Positions 7,990-15,692 of a stretch of DNA of 38,666 bases are shown here, in pieces. The notes below the pieces were generated by a model. The model was not told the origin of the DNA, made no database searches, and saw nothing but the letters and a program-made list of their open reading frames with translations. The position numbers and the translations under genes are program-made. Origin of the DNA: Methanocalculus sp. MSAO_Arc2 (GTDB lineage: Archaea > Halobacteriota > Methanomicrobia > Methanomicrobiales > Methanocorpusculaceae); the NCBI GenBank assembly GCA_003838065.1, contig QZAC01000164.1, forward strand, positions 1-38,666, read 5' to 3'. Position 1 is the first letter of the stretch. Each line of letters begins with the position of its first letter.

Positions 7990-8009
7990 ATTTCAAATAA
8001 ATTTGAAAT
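7990..8009. promoter_or_regulatory. Perfect palindrome, probable ArsR operator
   Basis: ATTTCAAAT (7990-7998), two central A bases, then ATTTGAAAT (8001-8009): a flawless 9+9 inverted repeat. It lies between divergent arsR and the permease and covers the predicted start site of the rightward operon. Such inverted AT-rich repeats are typical of ArsR/SmtB operators, so binding here would block transcription. Confidence 0.7.
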
Positions 8010-8076
8010 CAAAAGCAGGCGTTGCTAAAACAACGAAAAAAGCCCTGAAAACACCAGAGGCTCCAGGAGAATCAAG

Positions 8077-8115
8077 ATGCAGATACATTCTGAGAAGAGA
8101 AGTACGAACACATGA
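8077..8115 (+). CDS. Possible 12-codon leader peptide before the permease
   Basis: A short frame MQIHSEKRSTNT starts at ATG 8077 after a good AGGAGA SD (8065-8070, spacing 6). Its TGA overlaps the permease ATG as ATGA. The permease itself has no comparably good SD. This arrangement suggests translational coupling through a leader peptide. Twelve codons are too few for coding statistics, so the call is tentative. Confidence 0.3.
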   Translation: MQIHSEKRSTNT

Positions 8116-9182
8116 TCGATCAGCTCACCTCCGCTTTCTGGATGGGCTGGACAACCCTTGCAGAATACCTTGTCGAGCATGTCATCACATGCCTCATCCC
8201 GGCATTCTTTATCGCCGGAGCCATTGCTGCATTCATTCGAAAAGATACGATCCTGAAATATTTCAGCCCTGATGCAAAGAAGAGCGTCGCCTACGGAATC
8301 GCATCAGTCTCAGGCACTGTCCTGGCCGTCTGCTCCTGCACCATCCTCCCGATATTTGCTGGTCTTTTTAAACGTGGGAGCGGGATAGGTCCTGCGATCA
8401 CATTCGTCTATGCAGGCCCGGCAATCAACATCCTGGCAATCGTGTACACCGCAAAGGTCCTTGGCTTTGACATCGGCCTTGCACGGGCAGTCTTTGCCAT
8501 CATCCTGGCAATCGCAATCGGCCTGATCATGGCAGCACTCTTCAAGTCATCTGATGAGGCGACAACAAAGAAGCTGGCAGCGATGACCCGGGATCCAGAG
8601 GTTGAAGAAGAGCGTCCCCGCTGGATCGTCGGGCTCTTCTTTATCCTCTTAATCGGCATCCTGATCACAGGCACTGCAGAGGTAGACTGGATGATCCGGT
8701 TTCCGATCATCTATGCCCTGACCCTCGGAGTGGCATATCTATTGATTTACTACTTTGAGCCAGACGAAGTGACTGATTGGGCATGGGAGACCTGGGACCT
8801 GACAAAAAAGATCCTTTTAATCCTCCTCATCGGGACATTTGCCCTCGGAATGCTTGCTTTCTTCCTCCCGCCAGAGACGTTTGCACCATTCTTTGGAAAA
8901 AATACACTCCAGTCCAGCTTCCTCGCCTCATTCGTCGGCACCATCCTCTATATGCCGACACTCCTTGAGGTGCCATTGATCGGAACAACATTTGGCTATA
9001 CAAGCGGTATGATGGCGGGCGGGCCAGCACTGGCACTCCTCCTCTCAGGCCCGACGGTGAGCCTGCCCTCGCTCCTTGTCATCTCACGGATCATGGGAGT
9101 TTGGAAAACAATGCTCTATGCAATAGTTGTCATACTCTTCTCTGCCCTTGCAGGGTTTGCCTATGGAATAATCATCGGATAA
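8112..9182 (+). CDS. CSC-motif permease (COG0701/DUF318, ArsP-like)
   Basis: A 356-aa membrane protein with about eight to ten hydrophobic segments in two homologous halves. The first half carries the family hallmark CSCTILP (C74, C76) followed by GLFKRGSGIGPAITFVYAGPAINI; the second half repeats the pattern as YMPTLLEVPLIGTTF with GPALALLLSGPTVSLPS. A charged cytoplasmic loop lies around 145-180. Relatives export organoarsenicals (ArsP), or act in arsenite or metal efflux when found beside ArsR. Here the flanking arsR and arsC argue for an arsenic role, taking the place of ArsB or Acr3, neither of which is in the window. Substrate not determined by sequence. Confidence 0.85.
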   Translation: MIDQLTSAFWMGWTTLAEYLVEHVITCLIPAFFIAGAIAAFIRKDTILKYFSPDAKKSVAYGIASVSGTVLAVCSCTILPIFAGLFKRGSGIGPAITFVYAGPAINILAIVYTAKVLGFDIGLARAVFAIILAIAIGLIMAALFKSSDEATTKKLAAMTRDPEVEEERPRWIVGLFFILLIGILITGTAEVDWMIRFPIIYALTLGVAYLLIYYFEPDEVTDWAWETWDLTKKILLILLIGTFALGMLAFFLPPETFAPFFGKNTLQSSFLASFVGTILYMPTLLEVPLIGTTFGYTSGMMAGGPALALLLSGPTVSLPSLLVISRIMGVWKTMLYAIVVILFSALAGFAYGIIIG

Positions 9183-9228
9183 AGAGAAAAGAGCGATACT
9201 GAAGTAAAGTAATAATCAGGTGATAAGA

Positions 9229-9465
9229 ATGAAGATAGAAGTCCTTGGAACCGGTTGCATGAAATGCAGACGCCTCGCAAAGAATGTTGAAAAAGCAGTG
9301 GTCGATCTCGGCATCCAGGCCGACATTGTGAAGGTGGAAAATATCACCGCCATCATGGAACGGAATGTGATGCTGACCCCCGCGTTAATCGTCGATGGGG
9401 AGTTGAAGATTTCGGGCAGGGCTGCCGATGTCCGTGAACTGAAAATACTTCTTCAGAATGCTTGA
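9229..9465 (+). CDS. Small CxxC thioredoxin-like protein (MTH895/TM0996 type)
   Basis: A 78-aa thioredoxin-fold protein with N-terminal active site TGCMKCRRL (C10, C13) and the conserved cis-proline region MLTPALIVDGELKISGR. Proteins of this small redox-active disulfide family often sit next to CSC permeases, as here. An AGGTGAT SD at 9218-9224 fixes the start at ATG 9229 rather than the GTG at 9220, which is part of that SD. Likely role: thiol donor or metal carrier for the permease, or reductant for the ArsC that follows. The role is inferred from the neighbourhood. Confidence 0.88.
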   Translation: MKIEVLGTGCMKCRRLAKNVEKAVVDLGIQADIVKVENITAIMERNVMLTPALIVDGELKISGRAADVRELKILLQNA

Positions 9466-9506
9466 AATGGAAGAAAAGACGATCTGTACATACGGAAAAC
9501 CAGACC

Positions 9507-9914
9507 ATGAAGAAGATACTCTTTATCTGCACCCATAATGCCGGCCGCTCCCAGATGGCCGAAGGATACATTAACGAATTGTATGGTGACCGCTACTGCG
9601 CATTCTCTGCAGGATCAGAACCGGCAGGCGAGGTGAACCCTCTTATCATTTTGGCTATGCAGGAGATCGGAATCGACATCTCAGGAAACAGGCCAAAACA
9701 GATCGATCAGTTTGACGAAATCGAGATGGATGTCCTGGTCACCCTCTGTGATTCCGGGACCTGTCCACTCTTTCCCTGGGCAAAAGAGACAATCCACCAG
9801 ACATTCCCGGATCCAAAGGCGATCAGCGGAACAGAGGAGGAGAAGCTACAAGGCATACGAACAATCCGGGATGCAATTACCACCTGGATTGATGAGACCT
9901 TTGGAAAAGCATGA
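9507..9914 (+). CDS. arsC: Arsenate reductase, thioredoxin-coupled (LMW-phosphatase type)
   Basis: A 135-aa low-molecular-weight phosphatase-fold protein. The P-loop CTHNAGRS gives C8 and R14 (C-x5-R), and DP at 102-103 is the general acid. C81 and C86 (LCDSGTCPLFP) match the redox cysteine pair that relays the disulfide in thioredoxin-linked arsenate reductases, but they are separated by four residues rather than the six usual in the S. aureus enzyme. The start at ATG 9507 gives the standard MKKILFIC opening; the 45 in-frame bases upstream belong to the intergenic gap. With the CxxC protein just before it, a complete reduce-and-export module can be drawn. Confidence 0.88.
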   Translation: MKKILFICTHNAGRSQMAEGYINELYGDRYCAFSAGSEPAGEVNPLIILAMQEIGIDISGNRPKQIDQFDEIEMDVLVTLCDSGTCPLFPWAKETIHQTFPDPKAISGTEEEKLQGIRTIRDAITTWIDETFGKA

Positions 9915-10166
9915 CCCTGCCATTATCACCTGCTCTGGCATTACAAAGACGTCGAAGCCAAACAACCGGTGCTTGCCAGAAATCCTATCGTATGACGCGC
10001 AGTAATAAAAAGATCAAACAGCTTACAATACCAGTTATCAGTGCAATACGATTAGGTATAGTAGATGAAATATTATTTTAAAAAGGATCATCATTCTAAC
10101 CAGAAGAGTACCACACGATTTGATGCCCCATGAATAACAGAGATTGAGACAGAAGGAGAAAACGCT

Positions 10167-10649
10167 ATGGAAGAAATACGTATTGCTGGATGGGAAAGCA
10201 GGTTCTGGGCATGGCTCATTGATATCATCCTCATCTGGGTGATCCTTGGAATCATCGAACGCGGTCTTGCAGGAATCATAGAGTGGACAGTTACCTTCCT
10301 CCCTATCTTGAGCGCCGGCCAATTCTGGTTCTTCTTTGCACCAATTGGATCAACCAGCCTCGTACTATTTCTGTACTGGACCATCATGGAAGGGATACAC
10401 GGCCAGTCTGTCGGGAAGATGGCACTCAACCTGAGGCTTGCCGGACGGGCGGGGGACAAAGCAGGAATCTGGAAAGCCGCGATTTCATCGTTTGGAAAGG
10501 CATTCCTGCTCCCACTCGACTGCCTGATCGGGTGGCTTGCGATGCCGGGTACCGGTCTCCGCCTGACAAACAGGATCTCAGATACAATCGTGATCAGGTC
10601 AGACTATCAGGAACCAAAAGGCGTCACCTACATACATGAAGACGACTGA
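10167..10649 (+). CDS. RDD-family membrane protein
   Basis: A 160-aa protein with three hydrophobic segments. It has the RDD pattern: a charged R with WLID in the first helix (ESRFWAWLIDIILIW, about 10-24), the loop GQSVGKMALNLRL (about 85-97), and a third membrane segment before RISDTIVI near the end. RDD proteins are poorly understood membrane proteins, some linked to Na+/H+ exchange. The start has a GGAG SD (agaaggagaa) 9-10 bases upstream. The upstream 252-base gap (9915-10166) holds a TATA-like ATATTATTTTA near 10071 and nothing else I can name. The 3' end overlaps the longest reading of cofG. Confidence 0.82.
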   Translation: MEEIRIAGWESRFWAWLIDIILIWVILGIIERGLAGIIEWTVTFLPILSAGQFWFFFAPIGSTSLVLFLYWTIMEGIHGQSVGKMALNLRLAGRAGDKAGIWKAAISSFGKAFLLPLDCLIGWLAMPGTGLRLTNRISDTIVIRSDYQEPKGVTYIHEDD

Positions 10650-10680
10650 TTCAATACCAACGACAAGAAACAGGATCAGC

Positions 10681-11664
10681 ATGCAACAGCGCACCATCAC
10701 CTATTCAAAAAATGTCTTTCTCCCCCTGACTACAGTCTGCCATAACCGGTGCGGGTACTGTTCGTTCAGGACACCAGTCCAGGATGGGTGTATTATGGAG
10801 CCAGAAACCGTCCGGGAGACGCTCAAGCGTGGAGCTGCTGCCGGATGCACCGAGGCGCTCTTCACGTTTGGTGAGCGGCCGGGTGAAGAAGAGGGATTTA
10901 ACCAGTACCTCAATGCTATCGGGTATAGCGATATCCTTGACTACTGCTATGACCTCTGCAAAGAGGCGATCGATTGCGGGCTGCTACCCCATACAAACGC
11001 GGGTATCATGGACACTGATGAACTTATCCGGTTCCGAAGGGTGAACGCAAGCATGGGTCTGATGCTTGAGACGACTGCAAGAATCCCCGCACACAGTCAT
11101 TCCCCTGGAAAAGACCCTGAACGCAGGATCCAGATGATTCGAGATGCAGGAAGGCTTAAAATTCCCTTTACCACGGGCCTTCTCGTCGGGATCGGGGAAA
11201 CACAGCGGGACCGTATTGAATCACTCGAGCTGATTAGCGACATTCACCAGGAATACCAGCATATCCAGGAAGTGATCATCCAGAACTTCTGCCCAAAACC
11301 CAATACGCCAATGGGTCAGGACGGAACAGTCACACGGGAAGAATTTGCCGATACCATCCGGGCAGCCCGGACGATCCTTCAGAGAGACATTGCGGTCCAG
11401 ATACCGCCAAATCTTGCTGACGCTCGTTACTTCATCAAGTGCGGCGTAAATGATCTCGGAGGGATCTCACCTGTGACTGAAGACTACATAAATCCGGAAC
11501 ACCCCTGGCCAGAGATCAGCCGCCTGAAAGAGATTGCAGCAGGATACACGCTACGCGAGCGGCTCTGCATTTATCCGCAGTTCATCCGGAGAGGGTGGTT
11601 TGAACCGGAACTCACATTACTTATCATGAAGCTCAACAAACACATACAGGAGCAGTACCTATGA
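10681..11664 (+). CDS. cofG: F420 synthase subunit CofG (radical SAM)
   Basis: CofG with CofH builds 7,8-didemethyl-8-hydroxy-5-deazariboflavin (Fo), the chromophore of the methanogen cofactor F420. The radical-SAM motif is C20-x3-C24-x2-C27 (TVCHNRCGYCSF). The family signatures ALFTFGERP, LPHTNAGIM and QNFCPKPNTPM all occur. I start at ATG 10681 (MQQRTITYSKNVFLPLT), which matches the family N-terminus and has a close AGGATC; an in-frame ATG at 10636 would add 15 residues and overlap the RDD gene. The stop overlaps the purC start (ATGA). The partner cofH is not in the window. Confidence 0.95.
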   Translation: MQQRTITYSKNVFLPLTTVCHNRCGYCSFRTPVQDGCIMEPETVRETLKRGAAAGCTEALFTFGERPGEEEGFNQYLNAIGYSDILDYCYDLCKEAIDCGLLPHTNAGIMDTDELIRFRRVNASMGLMLETTARIPAHSHSPGKDPERRIQMIRDAGRLKIPFTTGLLVGIGETQRDRIESLELISDIHQEYQHIQEVIIQNFCPKPNTPMGQDGTVTREEFADTIRAARTILQRDIAVQIPPNLADARYFIKCGVNDLGGISPVTEDYINPEHPWPEISRLKEIAAGYTLRERLCIYPQFIRRGWFEPELTLLIMKLNKHIQEQYL

Positions 11665-12377
11665 TCCATGGTGAAGTTCTCTATAGTGGAAAGGCAAAGA
11701 CAATCTTTCTTTCAGAACAACCTGATGAGCTAATCGTATCCTTTCGGGACGATATCACCGCATTTGACGGTGGCAAGAAAGACCGGCTGCAGGGTAAGGG
11801 TGCCTCAAACGCCAGGGTTTCAGCAGTCCTCTTCCAGCTCCTCGAAGAAAAAGGAATACAGACACATTTTATCCGGATGGAAGATCCGACAACGATGCGG
11901 GTCAAAAGGCTCGATATGATACCGCTTGAGGTGATTGTCAGGAACAAAGCCGCTGGATCGATCGTGAGAAATTTTCCGTTCACCGAGGGGCAGATCTTTT
12001 ACCCGCCCATCATTGTTATTGACTACAAAGATGATTTTAGAAATGACCCGATGGTCAACGATGATATTATCGTCGCACTTGGCCTCCTGACACCTGACGA
12101 GATAAAAACCGTGAAAGAAACCGCGCTCAGGGTCAATGAGGTACTGAAGGCATATTTCAGCACAATTGAAATCGATCTTGTTGACTTCAAACTTGAGTTT
12201 GGGAAATATGAGGAGGATATCCTGCTCGGCGACGAGATCAGCATGGACTCAATGAGGCTCTGGGAAATGGGCACAAACACATCCCTTGACAAAGACGTCT
12301 ACCGGTTTGGAAAAGGGGACGTTATGGAAGCATACCGGGCGGTATCAGCCCGGATCACCGGGAACGAGTCATTATGA
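11661..12377 (+). CDS. purC: Phosphoribosylaminoimidazole-succinocarboxamide synthase
   Basis: PurC couples CAIR with aspartate to give SAICAR in purine synthesis. The 238-aa protein shows YSGKAKTIF (8-16), the phosphate loop FRDDITAFDGGKKD, and the signature MIPLEVIVRNKAAGSIVRNFPFTEG. IDLVDFKLEFG and LGDEISMDSMRLWE complete the ATP-binding cleft. Length and motifs are normal. It overlaps cofG upstream and purS downstream by ATGA, so cofG, purC, purS and purQ are probably one transcript. Confidence 0.97.
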   Translation: MIHGEVLYSGKAKTIFLSEQPDELIVSFRDDITAFDGGKKDRLQGKGASNARVSAVLFQLLEEKGIQTHFIRMEDPTTMRVKRLDMIPLEVIVRNKAAGSIVRNFPFTEGQIFYPPIIVIDYKDDFRNDPMVNDDIIVALGLLTPDEIKTVKETALRVNEVLKAYFSTIEIDLVDFKLEFGKYEEDILLGDEISMDSMRLWEMGTNTSLDKDVYRFGKGDVMEAYRAVSARITGNESL

Positions 12378-12616
12378 AATTCGAAGTAGTCATCACCATT
12401 ACCTTAAAAGAAGGGATGCTCAACCCTGAAGCAGAAGCGATCCGGCAGGCGATATTGCACCTTGGGTACGTAACAGACCGTCTCGTAACCGCAGATCAGT
12501 TCAGGATCACACTCGATGCCGAGAACAAAGAATCAGCAAGGGAAATAGCTCTTTCAATAACCGAGCGGCTCCTTGCAAACCCGGTGATCCATCACTATGA
12601 GATAGAGGTCGCCTGA
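12374..12616 (+). CDS. purS: FGAM synthase subunit PurS
   Basis: PurS is the small structural subunit that joins PurQ and the small-type PurL in FGAM synthetase. The 80-aa protein has the typical opening FEVVITITLKEGMLNPEAEAI and the central LGYVTDRL. Its last base is the first base of purQ, so the genes are directly coupled. purL is absent here and must lie elsewhere in the genome. Confidence 0.94.
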   Translation: MKFEVVITITLKEGMLNPEAEAIRQAILHLGYVTDRLVTADQFRITLDAENKESAREIALSITERLLANPVIHHYEIEVA

Positions 12617-13311
12617 TGCGTTCAGCAGTTATCCAGTTTGGTGGCAGCAACTGTGACCATGATGTTGCATATATCGTGGAAGACGTCTGCGGTGCAGATG
12701 TCGATCTCATATGGTACAAAGATGGGATCAGGCGCCACTATGATGCAATCATACTCCCTGGAGGGTTCAGTTATGGCGATTATCTCCGCGCAGGAGCAAT
12801 CGCAGCACGCACACCGGTTATGGCAGATCTCATCCGGGCGGCAGGTAAAGGTGTCCTTGTTCTTGGGATCTGCAATGGTGCCCAGATCGCAGCCGAAAGC
12901 GGGTTGATTCCGGGAATATTCACCACCAATGCCTACCCGAAGTTCATATGCCGTCCGGCATACCTCAGGGTCGAAAATACCTCCTCGCCATTCACCCGTT
13001 TCTATACACACGGAGAGGTGGTCAAAATCCCGATCGCACATAAAGAGGGGCGGTATATTGCACCAAACAGCGATATCAGACCGCTTGAAGAAAAAGACAG
13101 GATTGCATTTCGTTTCTGCGATGAACATGGAGAAGTGACCGGGAGCTCAAATCCAAACGGATCTGCTGGAAATATCACCGGCATCCTCTCTGAAAATGAA
13201 AATGTCCTGGTTATGATGCCCCATCCCGAACGCGCATCAGAAGCTATACTCGGGTCCACTGATGGAAAGAAGATCTTTGATTCGATGATCGCTTATACTG
13301 AAGAGTCATAA
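12616..13311 (+). CDS. purQ: FGAM synthase glutaminase subunit PurQ
   Basis: PurQ releases ammonia from glutamine for PurL. It is a class I glutamine amidotransferase of 231 aa: ILPGGFSYGDYLR (47-59), the nucleophile C86 in LVLGICNGAQ, and the His-Glu pair in MMPHPERASE near the C-terminus. It follows purS with a one-base overlap. Fourteen bases after its stop begins the first of two ferredoxin:thioredoxin-reductase-like genes. Confidence 0.97.
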   Translation: MRSAVIQFGGSNCDHDVAYIVEDVCGADVDLIWYKDGIRRHYDAIILPGGFSYGDYLRAGAIAARTPVMADLIRAAGKGVLVLGICNGAQIAAESGLIPGIFTTNAYPKFICRPAYLRVENTSSPFTRFYTHGEVVKIPIAHKEGRYIAPNSDIRPLEEKDRIAFRFCDEHGEVTGSSNPNGSAGNITGILSENENVLVMMPHPERASEAILGSTDGKKIFDSMIAYTEES

Positions 13312-13324
13312 AAGGAAGATACAC

Positions 13325-13600
13325 ATGGATGAACTTGAAGCGGCGAGGCTTATCCGGGACTGGGCAGAACGTTATGCCAGGAAAATGGGTTGGATATTGA
13401 ATCCTGATGCAAAACAGCTTGACGCGGTCATCCGGGGGCTTGCCCGGAAGTTGACCCGGCATGGTGAACGGTACTGCCCGTGCCGTATCATGACAAAAGA
13501 TCCGGATATCGATGAGAAGATCATCTGCCCCTGCATCCACCACATAGACGAGATCGAAAAAGAGGGAAAGTGTCACTGCAACCTTTTCTTCAGAGAATAA
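13325..13600 (+). CDS. Ferredoxin:thioredoxin reductase catalytic chain, copy 1
   Basis: A 91-aa protein with the complete cysteine signature of the FTR catalytic chain: CPC (51-53), CPC (68-70) and CHC (83-85). By analogy with the plant enzyme, C51, C68, C70 and C83 hold a [4Fe-4S] cluster and C53/C85 form the redox-active disulfide. It would pass electrons from ferredoxin to a thioredoxin or other disulfide. The N-terminal 50 residues are helical and charged. No variable (alpha) chain is visible, as in other archaeal FTR-like proteins. It sits 14 bases after purQ, with an aaggaa SD-like stretch. Confidence 0.9.
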   Translation: MDELEAARLIRDWAERYARKMGWILNPDAKQLDAVIRGLARKLTRHGERYCPCRIMTKDPDIDEKIICPCIHHIDEIEKEGKCHCNLFFRE

Positions 13601-13652
13601 GAAGCTGCATCAACCAGATCTTTTATTATCCAGTGATGACGATCTCACATGT

Positions 13653-13931
13653 ATGAAGACAAAGAGTGCCGAGATCCTCTCATGGGCAAAGCAATATGCA
13701 GAAGAGAATGGATGGGTACTCAACCCGAATTCTGATCAGCTCAGAGTTGTGATCCGGGGCCTTGCCAGGAACCAGATAAAGAAAGGCCAGCGTTATTGTC
13801 CATGCCGGATCATGATTGGAGATCCCGAGGCAGACATGAAGATCATATGCCCATGCATCTATCACCGCGATGAGGTCACAGCAGACGGGCACTGCCATTG
13901 CAACCTCTTTTTTATTGAAAATGGGGGTTAG
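13653..13931 (+). CDS. Ferredoxin:thioredoxin reductase catalytic chain, copy 2
   Basis: A 92-aa paralogue of the preceding gene with the same spacing: CPC (49-51), CPC (66-68), CHC (81-83). The two share WxLNPxxxQLxxVIRGLARxxxxxGxRYCPCRIM and IICPCIxHxDE, but differ at the N-terminus and around residues 55-63. All six cysteines are retained, so both should be active. No SD is seen; TTTTATTAT at 13621-13629 lies about 29 bases before the ATG, which suggests a separate, leaderless transcript. The stop lies 7 bases from the end of the opposing ABC1 kinase gene. Confidence 0.9.
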   Translation: MKTKSAEILSWAKQYAEENGWVLNPNSDQLRVVIRGLARNQIKKGQRYCPCRIMIGDPEADMKIICPCIYHRDEVTADGHCHCNLFFIENGG

Positions 13932-13938
13932 AAGCGCT

Positions 13939-15600
13939 TCATCGGTTGCGATACGACGAACGCCGGGCCAAGAAAAATGCATGGAAAACGGCGTATAACC
14001 CAACCAGAGCTGCAATACCATACCCGGCAAGTGCAATGATATACACATAGGGAACCGTATAGTCTGCAGCAAGCAGGAGGAGTGAGGACCCAACCACAAT
14101 CGCTGACGTAATAAGCCCAACCATAATACGGTCAGTCGACCTATCCATTGTCTCCTTTAGCCTTTTGATATCTTCTGCAATAATATCTATTCTGATCCTC
14201 CCTTCACTCACCCTGCTGAGTGCAGCATTCATCTGTTCGGGGATCCGCATGAGAGAGCGGATGGAATGAATACCCACACGAATCTCGTCTCGTATCGCTT
14301 CAGTTGAGAAATACTTCTCCCTCATGAGATCGGCAAGATAGGGGCGCGCCCGGGTGCTAAAGCAAAACGCTGGATCAAGTGCAAGGGCAATATCCCCGAC
14401 CATGCCAATCACCTTTAAAAGCCGCATCAGCTCTCCGGGTACACGCATATTGTATTTCCTCAGGATTTCGGAGAGTTCTATTGTCATCTTCGAAAAATCA
14501 TACTGCTGTACTTCATATTCTGCATAATCAAGAAGCAGCAGATAGAGATCATCGCGGAATAATTCCTTATCTTCACTCGCAATCGAAATACCAAGATCGG
14601 AGAATGCAATCAGGCATTCATCCACATCAGTCTGGACAATCCCCGACATGAGCCTGATGAAGGTATCACGCCGTTGTGGCCTGAGCACCATGCAGATCCC
14701 AAAATCAAGAAATGCGAGATTTCCATCCGGCATAATGACCAGATTGCCCGGGTGCGGATCACCATGGAAAAAACCATCGACCATGATCTGTTTGAGGTAC
14801 GCCTTGAATCCACGTTCTGCTATCTCCCCTGGAATAAAACCCATCCTGCAAATAGCATCGACATCATCGATCCTGACGCCGGTAATATACTCCATCGTCA
14901 GTACCCGGCGTGAAGATACCTGCCAGTAGATCTGTGGGACCCGTACACCCTCTATGGATGCCATATTCCTTCTGATACGTTCGGCATTCTTCCCATCACG
15001 GGTGAAGTCAAGTTCTTTTCTGATCTGAGCAGAAAACTCACGGACAAGCCCGGTCGGGTTGAAGACATGAGAAGTAGGGAATACTGATTCGATCCTTTCT
15101 GCAAGCGATGTAAGGATGAGAAGATCGGTTTCGATCTCCTCTTCAATGCCAGGACGCTGGATCTTGACTGCCACGACTTTTCCATCGGCAAGTACACCTT
15201 TATGCACCTGGGATAGCGATGCAGCGGCGATCGGAAGCGGATCGATGTGGGCAAATTGTTCCTCCCAACCCGGGATCGCTTCATCGAGAACATGGCGGAT
15301 TTCTGAGAAGAGAAGCGGTGGTACCTGATCCTGGAGTTTACACAGTTCGTTGATCAACTCAGGCGGGAAGAGTTCACGCCTGGTACTCATAATCTGGCCA
15401 AACTTGATAAATGTGGGGCCGAGTTCCTCGATTGCACGTCGAATCCGTTCATAGGCAGATAGTTCCAAATCCTCTGGCCGCCCTCTCCTGAAATACCCCC
15501 GCCGTGGCCGGCTTAAAAAGAGCTCATCAACTACGATGCCAAAACCGTGCTTTACCAGAATATCTGCAATCTGGCCGTACCGTTTCATACCCGAAAGCAT
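13939..15600 (-). CDS. ABC1/UbiB-family atypical kinase
   Basis: A 553-aa member of the ABC1/AarF/UbiB/COQ8 family, membrane-linked kinase-like ATPases that in bacteria and mitochondria support quinone synthesis. The family KxGQ motif is KFGQ (66-69), the alanine-rich nucleotide loop is AAASLSQVH (125-133), and the lysine strand is VVAVKIQRPG (142-151). HGDPHPGNL and FLDFGICMVL are the catalytic and metal-binding loops. Two membrane helices close the protein (about 497-540). Methanomicrobiales-type cells lack ubiquinone, so the lipid or substrate involved is unknown. The start is ATG 15600; ATG 15588 is possible. Confidence 0.92.
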   Translation of the reverse strand: MLSGMKRYGQIADILVKHGFGIVVDELFLSRPRRGYFRRGRPEDLELSAYERIRRAIEELGPTFIKFGQIMSTRRELFPPELINELCKLQDQVPPLLFSEIRHVLDEAIPGWEEQFAHIDPLPIAAASLSQVHKGVLADGKVVAVKIQRPGIEEEIETDLLILTSLAERIESVFPTSHVFNPTGLVREFSAQIRKELDFTRDGKNAERIRRNMASIEGVRVPQIYWQVSSRRVLTMEYITGVRIDDVDAICRMGFIPGEIAERGFKAYLKQIMVDGFFHGDPHPGNLVIMPDGNLAFLDFGICMVLRPQRRDTFIRLMSGIVQTDVDECLIAFSDLGISIASEDKELFRDDLYLLLLDYAEYEVQQYDFSKMTIELSEILRKYNMRVPGELMRLLKVIGMVGDIALALDPAFCFSTRARPYLADLMREKYFSTEAIRDEIRVGIHSIRSLMRIPEQMNAALSRVSEGRIRIDIIAEDIKRLKETMDRSTDRIMVGLITSAIVVGSSLLLLAADYTVPYVYIIALAGYGIAALVGLYAVFHAFFLARRSSYRNR

Positions 15601-15692
15601 TGGATCAGGAAGGAATTGTTCTTCTCAGTGAAATGTATTATGGAGTCGGCGTCGCGCTCAGAGGGATGGGAACTCTTTACGAGATCAGTTGA

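Noticed and set aside
8003..8272. An 89-aa frame starting with TTG across the ars leader and permease 5' end
   Set aside because: It mostly overlaps the permease in another frame and starts inside the operator-promoter region.
15600..15692. A 31-codon plus-strand frame ending in hydrophobic MYYGVGVALRGMG-like sequence between the ABC1 kinase and the MFS gene
   Set aside because: Its upstream part is the antisense of the kinase gene, no SD is present, and the length is within chance.
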